Origin: a virus
Strand: one strand, 5' to 3'
Length of the DNA: 64,000 bases
Virus record (IMG/VR): IMGVR_UViG_3300042558_000752
Span: 1-64,000 of that record
Shown: in pieces, positions 47,306-54,444 of the stretch
Numbering within the stretch: position 1 is the stretch's first letter
Layout: every line of letters begins with the position of its first letter
The notes under the pieces: model-generated
What the model saw: the letters and a program-made list of their open reading frames with translations, nothing else
What the model was told of the DNA's origin: nothing
Databases searched by the model: none
Position numbers and translations under genes: made by a program

Positions 47306-48492
47306 AAAAATATATTTTTAAAAAAATGTTTGAGTTTTATTCTACTGTATGTTTGTTCACACATAGTTTTATAGTTGTGCAACAGTAGTGCAGTATTTTT
47401 AAATCTCCACTCGATTTGTTGATCTCGAGACATGGAATCTAATTTAGAGCAGGCATCAATCACCGCAAGTAATAGTTTTTTATATCTCAGTATATTATCT
47501 GGTTCGGAATCAAAATCAAGATCAAACCATTCATCGTATATCTGATATCCCAATTCTTTTAACAACTTGTTTGAACCTTGTTGACCGTAGATCACAAAAG
47601 GTTGAAGTTGTGAAATTGGTCTAAAAGTTTTTTCACTGAGAAACAATGCGGTATTGTTATAATTTTCCATTTCGGTTTCGTTTACGATTTGAAAAATAGT
47701 TTGGGTATGAATATGTTCAAACGGTGTATCGATGGCCCAATTTATTTTAAAATTGGTGTAGTCTATGGTTCTAGGCAAAGTTTTAAACCATCTTTTGATC
47801 TGCTTGTCTGAGAAAGTGTCCAAGGAATGATACTGTTTCCAGGCGTCAACATTTATGTTTCTAGGTATTTTATCATGACTAATTAACCCACGTTGGCTTA
47901 TTGATTCTTGGCACAACAAAAATGTTGCTGTGGTTCTATATTGTCGATTTCGTCTGCTGAGACTTGAAAAATATTTGTCTTGGTAATTAGCCTCTACATT
48001 TTTACGAACATCTGCAACATACTGATTTTTTTCTTTAATGGTAGTCATTACCATTTCAAATGACGGAAATGAAAATACACGCAGAGGTGGTCGGTTATGA
48101 ACAGCACAATGCTCCTGCATATTTTTTTCATCTTGCAAGTTTGCAGAAACAAAAATAACCTGTTCGGGGCTTACGCTATATTTTTTACAATTATAGTATA
48201 GCATGTCAAAAAATGGCTGCTGATAGATTGGACTGAACCCTTCTGTGCTAGCATCGAAGATAAAAAATATTTCTTTTTGTTGTAGTTGCTGGATACATTC
48301 TTGTGAAACATATTGGAATATATCAGAGTTGTTGTGCCATTTAGGATATTGTAATAGACCATGCACATATCGAAATTTTTTCGGATCGATGCCTTCTTGA
48401 TTTAAAATTTGGTCAACTAATATAGTGAAACAGGTGTGGCTGGTGTTGACCAAATAGTCATTGTCTTTGAGAGAATTTAAAATTTTAGGCAT
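47302..48492 (-). CDS. protein with EKTF-x-P motif, putative glycosyltransferase-like
   Basis: A 396-residue protein. The block ALFLSEKTFRPISQLQPFVI then GSNKLLKELGYQIYDEWFD near residues 285-330 defines a family recurrent in large phages and in some bacterial glycan loci. The N-terminal two thirds are alpha/beta with a SSLSRRNRQYRTTATFLL segment. First gene of the minus-strand cassette, 22 bases behind the predicted late transcript start. I do not know its activity; transferase is a guess from the block shared with the gene at 45345 and from its neighbours. Confidence 0.5.
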   Translation of the reverse strand: MPKILNSLKDNDYLVNTSHTCFTILVDQILNQEGIDPKKFRYVHGLLQYPKWHNNSDIFQYVSQECIQQLQQKEIFFIFDASTEGFSPIYQQPFFDMLYYNCKKYSVSPEQVIFVSANLQDEKNMQEHCAVHNRPPLRVFSFPSFEMVMTTIKEKNQYVADVRKNVEANYQDKYFSSLSRRNRQYRTTATFLLCQESISQRGLISHDKIPRNINVDAWKQYHSLDTFSDKQIKRWFKTLPRTIDYTNFKINWAIDTPFEHIHTQTIFQIVNETEMENYNNTALFLSEKTFRPISQLQPFVIYGQQGSNKLLKELGYQIYDEWFDLDFDSEPDNILRYKKLLLAVIDACSKLDSMSRDQQIEWRFKNTALLLHNYKTMCEQTYSRIKLKHFFKNIFL

Positions 48493-48504
48493 TAATATAT
48501 GAGC

Positions 48505-48512
48505 AATAAATA
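48505..48512 (+). promoter_or_regulatory. late promoter box AATAAATA (plus), facing a second box
   Basis: Drives the dehydrogenase gene at 48539. Predicted transcript start near 48518; AGGAG lies at 48528-48532. The box is the left arm of a perfect 8-base inverted repeat whose right arm is the minus-strand late box. Confidence 0.75.
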
Positions 48513-48519
48513 ATCTGAG

Positions 48520-48527
48520 TATTTATT
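48520..48527 (-). promoter_or_regulatory. late promoter box AATAAATA (minus), facing the plus box
   Basis: Drives the minus cassette 48492-45345. Its predicted start near 48514 lies beyond the predicted plus start at 48518, so the two promoters face each other and their first bases overlap. Confidence 0.72.
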
Positions 48528-48538
48528 AGGAGCATTCA

Positions 48539-49771
48539 ATGCAGATCGGATTTATTGGTTTGGGTAAACTAGGACTACCTTGTGCAGAGGCAATCCTTAA
48601 AAAAGGACACGCTGTTAGCGGCTATGATGTTAGGCTTGTGGATCCTACTATGGTTAACATTTGTAAGACAGTAAAAGAAGTTGTACAAGATAAAGATATT
48701 GTTTTCATCGCAGTGCCAACACCACATGATCTAGAATACGATGGAAGAACACCTACTGCACATCTTTCCCCTAAAGATTTTAACTATAATATAGTAAAAG
48801 AATGTCTGATCGAAGCCAACAAGTACATGACCAAGAATCAATTGTTAGTTCTTATATCCACAGTATTACCAGGTACTACTCGTCGAGAATTTATACAACT
48901 GATTTCAAATGCTAGATTTATTTACAATCCGTATCTTATAGCAATGGGCAGTGTAGCATGGGATATGGTTAATCCTGAAATGGTTATGATCGGCACCGAG
49001 GACGGCACCGAAACCGGTGATGCAAAACAATTAGTAGAGTTTTACAATTCTATTATGGAAAATAATCCACGCTATGTTATAGGTACCTGGGACGAATGTG
49101 AGTGTATCAAAGTTTTCTATAATACTTTCATCAGTACAAAGATTGGACTAGTTAACATGATACAGGACGTTGCCATGAAGCAAGGTAATATAAATGTAGA
49201 TGTAGTAACAGCAGCACTGTCAAACTCGACCATGCGCATCATGGGACCGCAATATATGACCGCCGGAATGGGTGACGGCGGTGGTTGTCATCCTAGAGAT
49301 AACATTGCCTTGCGTTACATGGCGCAAGAACTAGACTTAGGATATGATCTATTCGATGCAGTGATGAATGCTAGAGAAATACAGGCTAAAAATCTAGCTA
49401 AGTTTCTTGCAATAGAATCAGAAAAGGCAGGTAACCTGCCAGTGTACATCCACGGCAAAGCATACAAGCCCGGAGTGGAATATTGTGACGGTAGTTACAG
49501 CCTGTTAGTTGGGCATTATCTAGAACACAATTTTGGGATTACTCCGATGTACATAGATCCGTTAACTGGTGATGATGTAACGGTATCTATTAAAGGGGTG
49601 ATACTGTTAGCTCACAATAAAAAAGTTACCTACGAATATCGTGGGTTTGAAGAAACTCAGAATTTGTATTGCACAATAGAGAAAGGGTCCGTTGTTGTGG
49701 ACCCTTGGAGAACTTTTGTTTCAGACGAACACAAAGTTATTCATTATGGAAATACTAGAAAATATTTTTAG
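48539..49771 (+). CDS. UDP-glucose/GDP-mannose-type 6-dehydrogenase
   Basis: NAD-dependent sugar-nucleotide dehydrogenase, oxidising a UDP- or GDP-sugar at C6 to the uronic acid. The 410-residue protein has the N-terminal dinucleotide motif GFIGLGKLGLPCAEAILKKG, a central helical domain (NTFISTKIGLVNMIQDVA) and the catalytic cysteine in GMGDGGGCHPRDNIAL near residue 246. The C-terminal third carries the third domain (HGKAYKPGVEYCDGSYSLL). It is a lone plus-strand gene with its own late promoter and good AGGAG. It probably supplies a uronate donor to the island transferases. UDP-glucose versus GDP-mannose cannot be decided. Its end overlaps the convergent gene by 17 bases. Confidence 0.85.
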   Translation: MQIGFIGLGKLGLPCAEAILKKGHAVSGYDVRLVDPTMVNICKTVKEVVQDKDIVFIAVPTPHDLEYDGRTPTAHLSPKDFNYNIVKECLIEANKYMTKNQLLVLISTVLPGTTRREFIQLISNARFIYNPYLIAMGSVAWDMVNPEMVMIGTEDGTETGDAKQLVEFYNSIMENNPRYVIGTWDECECIKVFYNTFISTKIGLVNMIQDVAMKQGNINVDVVTAALSNSTMRIMGPQYMTAGMGDGGGCHPRDNIALRYMAQELDLGYDLFDAVMNAREIQAKNLAKFLAIESEKAGNLPVYIHGKAYKPGVEYCDGSYSLLVGHYLEHNFGITPMYIDPLTGDDVTVSIKGVILLAHNKKVTYEYRGFEETQNLYCTIEKGSVVVDPWRTFVSDEHKVIHYGNTRKYF

Positions 49772-50060
49772 ATGAATCCGTTATGTCTTTCTTAAGTCTT
49801 TCTACATCAACTTTAAAATCTATTTTTTTGATTTCATCTTTGTATTCTTGAAGTGTACTAATCAACACATCTGCAATTCCTTCAGCAGTTTGTGTATCTA
49901 GTTCGTGTTTGACGTTGATCTCCCATACTCTACCATCTGTAAAATCTAATCGTACCGAATCTAGATACGCCACAGGCATGGTGTTCATATAAAGATCTTC
50001 AAAAACCTCCGGCCATTCTTTCACAAGATGGCGTGGAGGTTTGAACAAAGGATTAGGCAT
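49755..50060 (-). CDS. small conserved-looking protein, unknown function
   Basis: A 101-residue protein with a Pro/Trp-rich start (PNPLFKPPRHLVKEWPEVF) and a central strand pair LDFTDGRVWEINVKHELD. It reads like a conserved hypothetical of marine T4-like phages. It is the last of a run of small minus-strand genes (from 52185) and overlaps the gene before it by 8 bases. No function is assigned. Confidence 0.65.
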   Translation of the reverse strand: MPNPLFKPPRHLVKEWPEVFEDLYMNTMPVAYLDSVRLDFTDGRVWEINVKHELDTQTAEGIADVLISTLQEYKDEIKKIDFKVDVERLKKDITDSSKNIF

Positions 50061-50676
50061 CAGCAGTTTCTTCTACCTTTTTGACTTTCTTAACTGTGGG
50101 ATCGAGATCTTCTGCTTCTTTACGCAATCTTGCTGCTTCTTTGTACATGGCATCAGCTTGACTGCGATATGATTTTGCTAGATCCTTGTCAGTTAGTGCA
50201 GTATCTGACGTGGCCTGTGCTCTTACTGGCGCAGGGATATCGGAGTCAACTGCGGGTGTTGCCTCTTTAACTTCTGTAGGCGCACCCGCTACAAATGTGC
50301 ATAAATCATCCACAGTACAATTCTTCTGTTCTGCTATCAACGTGTTTAGGTTAGCCAACAGTACAGTATCATTGGTAGTTGGAGTCATCATCACTGAATC
50401 TGTAGGCACTTTGATCAATCTATTATCGGCCTGCATGGCTCTCAGCATGGGCCTGCCATCCGGAAATGGACGTATGTGCATCATCTCGCCAAACTCAAAT
50501 GCTTCCTGAGCCTGATCAGTTTCTACCAATGTCATGATCGAATCATGATATTGATCTGGCAGTTGAGCCACAGGTAATACTAGAGCCATATTTGACTCTC
50601 CTGGCAGAGTTCTAAACACTACCAATACCTTGGCACCTGTGTTTTGAATTCTACCTATGTGTTTTAAGCTTCTCAT
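50053..50676 (-). CDS. conserved-looking phage protein with helical C-terminus
   Basis: A 207-residue protein: a beta-rich N-terminal domain (about 1-115: GAKVLVVFRTLPGESNMALV, HIRPFPDGRPMLRAMQADN), an Ala/Pro-rich linker and a charged helical tail from about 165 (KSYRSQADAMYKEAARLRKE), which may form a coiled coil. AAGGA precedes its ATG. I cannot name a role; the pairing of a domain with a coiled tail suggests a structural or transcription-associated partner. Confidence 0.6.
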   Translation of the reverse strand: MRSLKHIGRIQNTGAKVLVVFRTLPGESNMALVLPVAQLPDQYHDSIMTLVETDQAQEAFEFGEMMHIRPFPDGRPMLRAMQADNRLIKVPTDSVMMTPTTNDTVLLANLNTLIAEQKNCTVDDLCTFVAGAPTEVKEATPAVDSDIPAPVRAQATSDTALTDKDLAKSYRSQADAMYKEAARLRKEAEDLDPTVKKVKKVEETADA

Positions 50677-50916
50677 TTAGGCTTCCTTTTTAGATACAGC
50701 TTCAAGGAAGGAATTTAGTTTGTTGAAACTTTTACCAACTGCTTCCAATTCTGCTGCTTTGAACGCTCCTCTGCTTGTTGCAACTTCGATGATATTTTTC
50801 ACAGCTAGCAGATCGCTGATATTTAAATCAGGACCTTGTGCTGCTGGTGTATCTGTTGCCGCAGGCGCTGCTTCGGCTGGTGTCTCTACGACTTGTTTGT
50901 TAACTTCTTCTGACAT
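50677..50916 (-). CDS. small helical protein, unknown function
   Basis: 79 residues with an Ala/Pro-rich start and a C-terminal helical block LNISDLLAVKNIIEVATSRG followed by FKAAELEAVGKSFNKLNSFL. The start at 50916 has a perfect AAGGAG eight bases upstream and overlaps the previous stop (TAATG); the earlier ATG at 50940 lies inside that gene. It reads as a conserved hypothetical of T4-like marine phages. Confidence 0.65.
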   Translation of the reverse strand: MSEEVNKQVVETPAEAAPAATDTPAAQGPDLNISDLLAVKNIIEVATSRGAFKAAELEAVGKSFNKLNSFLEAVSKKEA

Positions 50917-51185
50917 TAGTTTCTCCTTAGGTGTGGGCATGCAAGCATGAAATAGGTTAATTCTTTTTGATCTTCGAAACCTACAAAATGTGAAGATCTC
51001 AAATTTCCACTCTTATCCAGAGCAGGCTTTTTACAGATATAATATCTGCCTTTGAGCTTGATCTTGATCCAGTCTTCAATGCCTTCAAATATCTCAGAAT
51101 CTGTGATATTCAATTCAGTGAAATGTGGAGCTACAGTCTTCAGCTTGCGCTGTTGTAGTACGTCCATTGGATTAAGGTCAAACAT
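50916..51185 (-). CDS. small protein ending in ACPHLRRN, unknown function
   Basis: An 89-residue protein. The end ELTYFMLACPHLRRN and the middle WIKIKLKGRYYICKKPALD look conserved, but I do not know the family. Three cysteines are present without a metal-site pattern. A consensus late box TATAAATA lies only 9-16 bases before the ATG, which would leave a leader of about three bases; the alternative start at 51167 (second Met) would give a leader of about 20. Confidence 0.6.
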   Translation of the reverse strand: MFDLNPMDVLQQRKLKTVAPHFTELNITDSEIFEGIEDWIKIKLKGRYYICKKPALDKSGNLRSSHFVGFEDQKELTYFMLACPHLRRN

Positions 51186-51193
51186 AGTGAAAA

Positions 51194-51201
51194 TATTTAT
51201 A
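51194..51201 (-). promoter_or_regulatory. late promoter box TATAAATA, very close to the start codon
   Basis: Exact match to the T4 late consensus on the minus strand. Predicted start near 51188, three bases before the ATG at 51185. Either the gene starts at 51167 or the mRNA is nearly leaderless. Confidence 0.55.
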
Positions 51202-51209
51202 CGGTGGGA

Positions 51210-51608
51210 TTATTTGGGGGTGGATTCTTGGCTAAGTCTTTTGCTCATGGCTCTGTTGTGCCCTAGCTTTCTAACATCTCCACTGAGCAGATACAGTTCA
51301 AAAGCAGCTTTTTCTTTCATTACTATGATGTGTTTTTTATTGACAAAAAATGGTGAATCAATATAATTATCTAACCAAAGTAGCACTTGCGGAGTAAATG
51401 CAAATTCTTTGGGAAACTCTATCTTGTAAGTTTTTATTTTAGCATACTCTTCAATGAATTCCAAGGCCTGGTCAGTCAATCTCAATCCTCCTTGTTTTTT
51501 ATTTCTAAAACTCCACCACCATAAGGCTTTATAGTCTTTGATATTTTTTTCATTGACGGGTAGTTCTGCTGCCTGTAAGAACGCCTTGGTATAGGCATCT
51601 TTGTTCAT
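51210..51608 (-). CDS. conserved-looking phage protein with WWW/GGLRLT motif
   Basis: A 132-residue protein with KALWWWSFRNKKQGGLRLTD followed by a helix and FPKEFAFTPQVLLWLDNYID, then a strand-rich end (KKHIIVMKEKAAFELYLLSG) that could bind nucleic acid. The motif is widespread in T4-like phages of marine origin but has no known role as far as I can say. GAAGAG precedes its start. Confidence 0.65.
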   Translation of the reverse strand: MNKDAYTKAFLQAAELPVNEKNIKDYKALWWWSFRNKKQGGLRLTDQALEFIEEYAKIKTYKIEFPKEFAFTPQVLLWLDNYIDSPFFVNKKHIIVMKEKAAFELYLLSGDVRKLGHNRAMSKRLSQESTPK

Positions 51609-51609
51609 A

Positions 51610-51894
51610 TCATTTAATCTCTTCGCCAGAGGTGAGTTTGAAAACTGCGAAGTCTTTGGTCTTAAACAGTCTGTTCAATTTTTTAGCAAGATTGTGTGCG
51701 TGACCGGGATTTGAAAATGAAACTTTTTTATATTTTGGTCCCGGATAGCTGGCTACAAGACTACCGCTTTTGAGATTGAATGGTTGGCCGTTATAGAACA
51801 CAGCCCAGATAGCTTCCGAGTCAAGAATCTGCTCAATCTTGTAGGTTTCCTTACTAGCATATTCTAAAAGAATTTTTGGTTTGGGTCTGCTCAT
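51610..51894 (-). CDS. small protein, unknown function
   Basis: A 94-residue, basic, beta-rich protein (VASYPGPKYKKVSFSNPGHA, then HNLAKKLNRLFKTKDFAVFK). It has its own late box CATAAATA at 51922-51929, and AGGAAC before the ATG. A perfect 9-base inverted repeat flanks its start region. One base separates it from the next gene. Confidence 0.6.
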   Translation of the reverse strand: MSRPKPKILLEYASKETYKIEQILDSEAIWAVFYNGQPFNLKSGSLVASYPGPKYKKVSFSNPGHAHNLAKKLNRLFKTKDFAVFKLTSGEEIK

Positions 51895-51922
51895 ATACGT
51901 GTTCCTAATTAACCACGTATAT
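51893..51922. repeat. perfect 9-base inverted repeat at a start codon
   Basis: ATATACGTG at 51893-51901 pairs with CACGTATAT at 51914-51922 across a 12-base loop that contains the AGGAAC ribosome binding site. One arm includes bases of the start codon at 51894, the other touches the late box. Confidence 0.7.
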
Positions 51923-51929
51923 ATTTATG
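51922..51929 (-). promoter_or_regulatory. late promoter box CATAAATA
   Basis: Matches the late consensus at 7 of 8 bases on the minus strand; predicted start near 51916, giving a 22-base leader before the ATG at 51894. Its downstream end overlaps an arm of the inverted repeat at 51893-51922. Confidence 0.6.
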
Positions 51930-51936
51930 TTTTTTT

Positions 51937-52185
51937 TTAGAACTGACCGCCGTCGAATTTAACGTCTATTTGTGTAGTAGATTCTTTGATTACTGCCAGC
52001 ATTTGATGTATTTCGCTAACAGTTTTACCTAACTTCGCAGTCATCAGTGCTAACTCTGCAGTTAGTTCACGTGCTTCTTGTAAACTCATACGTATTTCTT
52101 TCTGCTGGCTACGTTCTGCCACCTGAGTGCGTTGGATAAGCTTCTGTATAGTTGGTAATGTATCTGGTAAGTTATTTTGTGACAT
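51937..52185 (-). CDS. small coiled-coil protein, unknown function
   Basis: An 82-residue, almost wholly helical protein (RTQVAERSQQKEIRMSLQEA then RELTAELALMTAKLGKTVSE), with heptad-like spacing of Leu/Met/Ile. It overlaps the upstream gene by 14 bases. An oligomerising accessory protein is likely; the partner is unknown. Confidence 0.6.
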   Translation of the reverse strand: MSQNNLPDTLPTIQKLIQRTQVAERSQQKEIRMSLQEARELTAELALMTAKLGKTVSEIHQMLAVIKESTTQIDVKFDGGQF

Positions 52186-52648
52186 TAGCCAATACCTGTT
52201 TCATTTCTAGATCAGTCTTGAATGGTCCTTTGTAAGCATATCTTTCAAGAGTGATTTTTTTAGGACAAAAGCTCTTGACCCATCCCTTCTCAAACTTTAT
52301 ACAATAGTACCCTGCACAGTATAGGCTCTTGGAATCACTGCTCTTTGTGAATAGAGGAAGTTTCTTACGAATGTCAAACATGGCATTGTGCGGCTCGGCA
52401 CTAGTGGCATATCCATGCACTTCATTAGGCAATGATGTGTCGGCTTCTTTAACAATCTTTACCGTGAAAAACTTTTTACCAAATTGTTTAGTTAAACTAT
52501 CTTTGGTGTCATAAATCTTTACACCTTCTTCATTGCTCATGAAAAATCTATTGTCATCATCTTTTCTTAGAGTAGCAATCTTCTCTCCATTCGATTCTAC
52601 GATCCAAAATTTATTTGCTATGATAGGTTTAGCATGTATGTCTGTCAT
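52172..52648 (-). CDS. conserved-looking protein downstream of RNase H
   Basis: 158 residues from the preferred start at 52648, which has GGGAG at good distance; an upstream ATG at 52717 would add 23 Cys-rich residues and lies inside the RNase H gene. The protein is beta-rich (FWIVESNGEKIATLRKDDDN, FFTVKIVKEADTS) with a late YCAGYYCIKFEKGWVKSFCP carrying three cysteines. I do not recognise the family. Confidence 0.6.
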   Translation of the reverse strand: MTDIHAKPIIANKFWIVESNGEKIATLRKDDDNRFFMSNEEGVKIYDTKDSLTKQFGKKFFTVKIVKEADTSLPNEVHGYATSAEPHNAMFDIRKKLPLFTKSSDSKSLYCAGYYCIKFEKGWVKSFCPKKITLERYAYKGPFKTDLEMKQVLANVTK

Positions 52649-52691
52649 TGTTTTCTCCCAACAGGTGTCTGTTTTAATTTCACAGGTGTCT

Positions 52692-53699
52692 TCATACTGA
52701 CAAGGTTTGAGTTTCATTCACGTATCTCGCATTGAGTGGTTCTGCATAACTCTGTGCCTGATCAGCAATCTTTTTCAAATCCCACAGATTACAGAACTTG
52801 ATTAATCTTATACCAACTTGACTCACATTCTTTTGTTCGGCAGTAGCAGTAGTAATGGTGTTTACAATTATCTCTTTGATGTTATCAGGCTGATGTGTTA
52901 AATCGATAAGTCGACGATTGCGTTCATAATCTTCTAACACACGATGTTCTACACCATTGTGGTCAGACCATCTCTGAAGCATGAGATTGTTCCACGCATA
53001 TCCTTTGCTTGTACGATCTTCGAACGCTTCAGTAAGACCCACTTTTTTGCTTGTGCCTTTAGTACGTACACCCGGATACGCTGAGAAGACATTATCACTG
53101 GTATCACCACGCATACATTTTTCGAACAGGAGCCATTCTGGATTAGGGGCTGGCTTGGGCTCTTGTGTTTTCTTGTCAATGACCGGTTTGCCTTTGTCAT
53201 CAAAGATTCCTTGGTGTGTGATAGTGGTTTCCATTACACCGTTGTACTGTGTGACATTGGGTGCAATTAATTGGACAAAGTCTGTGTCTGTGCTGATAAT
53301 CACGTGTTTGTCATTTGGATGTGTTTGTATCCAACCAGCAATTAAATCATCTGCTTCTAACTGCGGATTTTGTAGCACAGTACAGTTGGTCTTATCTGTG
53401 ATAAAGTCTTTGAATGTATCAAATGCTTCCCAAAAGATTTTTTCTTCGTCTGCTTCTTTTTCTGTGTGTGCGGCACGTTGAGCAGCACGTTGAGCTTTGT
53501 AAGGAGTATAATAGTCTTTACGCCAGCTACGTCCCTCTAAACAGAATATGACATGACTGCCTTCAAACTGCTGCCAAGCCTTGCGAATACTGTTTAATGT
53601 GATGTGAAATGCCATGCCTAGTTTGATATCAGCGTCACCGTTGATAACGTGACGAGCACGAAAGAATGTGTTTGCTGTATCAACTAAGATATAATTCAT
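52692..53699 (-). CDS. rnh: T4-type RNase H (flap 5'-3' exonuclease)
   Basis: Removes RNA primers and 5' flaps during lagging-strand synthesis. The 335-residue protein has the acidic clusters of the FEN family: YILVDTANTFFRAR at the N-terminus (D7), LEADDLIAGW, ISTDTDFVQLI and the helix-hairpin region RGDTSDNVFSAYPGVRTKGT. Its length is close to T4 RNase H (305). It overlaps its neighbours on both sides and belongs to the minus replication/metabolism run. A weak TTGATA-17-GACAAT string precedes its start and may be chance. Confidence 0.88.
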   Translation of the reverse strand: MNYILVDTANTFFRARHVINGDADIKLGMAFHITLNSIRKAWQQFEGSHVIFCLEGRSWRKDYYTPYKAQRAAQRAAHTEKEADEEKIFWEAFDTFKDFITDKTNCTVLQNPQLEADDLIAGWIQTHPNDKHVIISTDTDFVQLIAPNVTQYNGVMETTITHQGIFDDKGKPVIDKKTQEPKPAPNPEWLLFEKCMRGDTSDNVFSAYPGVRTKGTSKKVGLTEAFEDRTSKGYAWNNLMLQRWSDHNGVEHRVLEDYERNRRLIDLTHQPDNIKEIIVNTITTATAEQKNVSQVGIRLIKFCNLWDLKKIADQAQSYAEPLNARYVNETQTLSV

Positions 53700-54136
53700 A
53701 GATTGTCTTTCTTTACTGTTTTAATATCAATTAGGCCTGTGTTTACAGGACCGCCAAAATCGCCATCAACTACTACATTAGCACACAGTTCACGGAACCA
53801 ACGATCTATGATTTCTTCGTCCTTGTCTCCGTCTTCACCGTATCCCTCTTGCTTTAATTTTAACACAAAAAGGTCGTTCCAGTCAAGTTCAAAAAAGCCA
53901 TTACGCACATTATCTTTATTGACATGTGTTTCGAGTACACCCACCCAAGGTTCTTTTTTACGTGTTGCACGTTCTTTTGGTGATAGTTTGGCCTGCGTTT
54001 CTGCTTCTGTAGCACGTTCAGCAGCGGCAGTGGCTGCTTTGGCTGTTTCAGCAGCTTCGGCTGCGATACCTATAGATCGTTCTGCTTCTGCTCTAATCTT
54101 GTCAATACCAAATAACTTTTCAATCCATTTATTCAT
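53696..54136 (-). CDS. conserved-looking protein with Ala-rich helix
   Basis: A 146-residue protein with a long Ala/Glu helix (about residues 14-50: AEAAETAKAATAAAERATEA) and a C-terminal domain (WVGVLETHVNKDNVRNGFFE, IIDRWFRELCANVVVDGDFG). It is coupled to the RNase H gene by a 4-base overlap, which suggests a shared process. No family named. Confidence 0.6.
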   Translation of the reverse strand: MNKWIEKLFGIDKIRAEAERSIGIAAEAAETAKAATAAAERATEAETQAKLSPKERATRKKEPWVGVLETHVNKDNVRNGFFELDWNDLFVLKLKQEGYGEDGDKDEEIIDRWFRELCANVVVDGDFGGPVNTGLIDIKTVKKDNL

Positions 54137-54444
54137 TATGTTCCCAACCCGTAGTGTAATTTAGCCAATGTATTAGGATCAAGAGTAGCTGGATCTTTTT
54201 GACTCATCACTTCTCTCCATTTCTTATATGCTCGAGAACCGTCTCCCTTAGCTTTAACTCGTTGCCCGCATTCGTTACAAGCATGGAATGCTGATACGAA
54301 GTCTTTTCCCTTATCAGTAACAAATACTTCAAAATCCTCAACAGTAAATTTATCAACGCACCCATTAAATGTGCATCTAACCTGCATAGTCTTAGGATCG
54401 ATAAAACTAATATCTTCCTTCTTTTTTGCCATACGTTTAACCAT
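54136..54444 (-). CDS. small protein with possible zinc site
   Basis: 102 residues. Cysteines in MQVRCTFNGCVDK and HACNECGQRVKAKG form a C-x4-C...C-x2-C pattern typical of a zinc ribbon, with a basic tail (SRAYKKWREVM). The start at 54444 overlaps the queE stop (TAATG) and follows GGGGA. A nucleic-acid-binding or regulatory role is plausible but not shown. Confidence 0.55.
   Translation of the reverse strand: MVKRMAKKKEDISFIDPKTMQVRCTFNGCVDKFTVEDFEVFVTDKGKDFVSAFHACNECGQRVKAKGDGSRAYKKWREVMSQKDPATLDPNTLAKLHYGLGT

Noticed and set aside
52649-52717. Cys-rich N-terminal extension of the 52172-52648 protein
   Set aside because: The 23 residues overlap the RNase H gene and the later ATG has a much better ribosome binding site; kept only as an alternative start.
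53700-53740. TTGATA-17-GACAAT as promoter of the RNase H gene
   Set aside because: The -10 is poor and ends two bases before the ATG; the gene is already coupled to the preceding one.
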